From NCBI GenBank assembly GCA_900552555.1, contig URZW01000039.1, positions 1-7,019 on the forward strand: a stretch of 7,019 nt of DNA, written 5' to 3'. This DNA is from an uncultured Clostridium sp. (GTDB lineage Bacteria; Bacillota; Clostridia; TANB77; CAG-508). Below are positions 6,167 to 7,019 of this stretch, piece after piece (positions within the stretch are counted from its first letter, which is position 1; each line of letters begins with the position of its first letter). The notes beneath the pieces are model-generated. The model made no database searches. It saw only the letters and a list, made by a program, of their open reading frames with translations, and was not told the DNA's origin. The translations under genes were made by a program, and so were the position numbers.

Positions 6167-6463
6167 ATGGAATATTTCGAAAAATATGGAGTAAGTAAAC
6201 AACAAATTATGGATTTAAAAGAGAAATATAATGAAGGAATTATAGAATTTTTAACTGATGAAGAAATTTTTGTAAAACAAACATTAAATTTTTTAAAAGA
6301 AAAAAATTTAAAAATTTACCCAATATTAAATAACAATATAAAAGTTTTTTTAGAAACAACTGTAGCTTTAAAAAATAAAATTAAAAAAATGGAAGAAAAA
6401 GGATATTCTAATAAAACAATACAAATGATATTAATAAATGAGGAGTTATATAATAAACAATAG
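6167..6463 (+). CDS. Small helical hypothetical protein, possibly related to the next gene
   Basis: This is a 98-aa soluble, Lys/Glu/Ile/Asn-rich protein with no recognised domain, signal peptide or membrane helix. It appears wholly helical. Three places look like a recurring helix-turn-helix cue: KYGVSKQQI (6-14), EKNLKIYPIL (45-54) and EKGYSNKTIQMIL (77-89); the last two are 32 residues apart, the same period as the repeats in the following gene. The opening KYGVSKQQI resembles KYGFTEEQI at the start of that gene, suggesting paralogy. AGAGGG at 6151-6156 precedes the ATG by 10 nt. It lies 84 nt after miaB with no visible terminator and 14 nt before the next gene, so it may be co-transcribed with both. 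It is very AT-rich, with long runs of A and T. No function is assigned. Confidence 0.7.
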   Translation: MEYFEKYGVSKQQIMDLKEKYNEGIIEFLTDEEIFVKQTLNFLKEKNLKIYPILNNNIKVFLETTVALKNKIKKMEEKGYSNKTIQMILINEELYNKQ

Positions 6464-6477
6464 GAGCTAAAATTTGT

Positions 6478-7019
6478 ATGGTAAATAAAAATGAATTGGT
6501 AGGACTTTTACAGAAGTATGGTTTTACAGAAGAACAAATAAATAGAATTGTTAAAAGTAAAACATTAATTAAAATTGGAATTATAGATAAAATAGAACAA
6601 AATTTAGAAGTGTTAGTTAATAATAATATTCCTTTAGAAAACATTTCTAGATGTGTGTCTGTTTTATTAAAAAAAAATTATTTGGAGATAAAAGAAATAT
6701 TTAAAGTATTAGACACACATAATATATCAAAAGAAACAATAGAGAACTGCTTATCAGTATTAGCACTTGGAAAAGCTAAAGAAATAGAAGAAATATTTAA
6801 AGTATTAGATGCACATAATATATCAAAAGAAACAATAGAAAACTGTTTATCAGTATTAGCATTAGGAGAAGCCAAAGAAATAGAAGAAATATTTAAAGTA
6901 TTAGATGCACATAATATATCAAAAGAAACAATAGAAAACTGTTTATCAGTATTAGCATTAGGAGAAGCCAAAGAAATAGAAGAAATATTTAAAGTATTAG
7001 ATGCACATAATATATCAAA
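6478..7019 (+). CDS. Tandem 32-residue helical-repeat protein, 3' end beyond window
   Basis: The frame is open from the ATG at 6478 to the window end (180 complete codons), with TAGGAGC at 6461-6467 ten nt upstream. After four residues the whole visible protein divides into 32-residue units: 5-36, 37-68, 69-100, 101-132, 133-164 and a partial one. The first two are diverged (ELVGLLQKYGFTEEQI...; KIEQNLEVLVNNNIPLENIS...), and the rest are nearly or fully identical, with the pattern EIFKVLDAHNIS-KETIENCLSVLALG-xAKEIE. Each unit has two or three short amphipathic helices; most carry one Cys. This layout suggests an alpha-helical solenoid. By eye the spacing and 'G(F/I)(T/S)xExI' turns resemble mTERF repeats, a family of nucleic-acid-binding solenoids, but that is a hypothesis only. 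It has no signal peptide or membrane segment. It lies 14 nt after the 98-aa gene. Function unknown. Confidence 0.75.
   Translation, partial: MVNKNELVGLLQKYGFTEEQINRIVKSKTLIKIGIIDKIEQNLEVLVNNNIPLENISRCVSVLLKKNYLEIKEIFKVLDTHNISKETIENCLSVLALGKAKEIEEIFKVLDAHNISKETIENCLSVLALGEAKEIEEIFKVLDAHNISKETIENCLSVLALGEAKEIEEIFKVLDAHNIS
6685..7019 (+). repeat. 96-bp in-frame tandem repeat array
   Basis: Units lie at 6685-6780, 6781-6876, 6877-6972 and 6973 to the window end (47 nt). The second and third are identical over all 96 bases, and the visible part of the fourth is identical to them. The first differs from the second at 10 bases. The period is a multiple of three and matches the 32-residue protein repeat. 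The array continues past the window. Two older, protein-level copies (6493-6588 and 6589-6684) precede it. Confidence 0.95.

Noticed and set aside
6678..6971. Minus-strand open frame of 97 codons with its own repeats
   Set aside because: It is the antisense image of the 96-bp repeat array; because the period is a multiple of three, open frames on the other strand repeat as well. No ribosome binding site or promoter supports it.

Overview
The window is AT-rich, and its A-rich codons, Gram-positive-style GGAGG ribosome binding sites, compact gene spacing and simple hairpin/T-run terminators point to a low-GC Firmicute, most likely a clostridial relative. All complete genes are on the + strand. 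The standard bacterial code applies: miaB ends in TGA, and Trp is encoded by TGG. No RNA gene, CRISPR array or transposase is visible.

Layout. Positions 1-194 hold the 3' end of an Rpn/PD-(D/E)XK-type gene with a broken reading frame, closed by a hairpin terminator. A promoter at 266-294 then drives a three-gene unit: a PP2C phosphatase (prpC/stp, 348-1082), a PASTA-type Ser/Thr kinase (prkC, 1132-3102) and an HI0074-family HEPN protein (3122-3556), ending at a strong terminator (3563-3595). Phosphatase and kinase form the classic antagonistic pair: the kinase senses cell-wall fragments outside the cell through PASTA domains and phosphorylates cytoplasmic proteins, and the phosphatase reverses this. 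The HEPN gene is unexpected here. This family normally sits next to a small nucleotidyltransferase, and none is in the window.

A monocistronic six-helix DUF308/HdeD-like membrane protein follows (3716-4252), with its own promoter and terminator. Between it and miaB lies a 239-bp near-perfect palindrome (4302-4540): two 60-nt arms matching at 58 of 60 positions around a 119-nt centre that carries its own hairpin. It looks like a MITE-type non-coding insertion or a very large structured element.

miaB (4664-6082) encodes the tRNA methylthiotransferase, with all expected iron-sulfur cysteines. After it come two short-spaced genes of no recognised function. The first is 98 aa (6167-6463). The second (6478 to beyond the window end) is built from 32-residue helical repeats, and the later units are identical at the DNA level. 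Both proteins open with a similar KYG...QI segment and look related. By eye the repeat resembles an alpha-helical solenoid of mTERF type. This pair and the palindrome are the least explained parts of the window.
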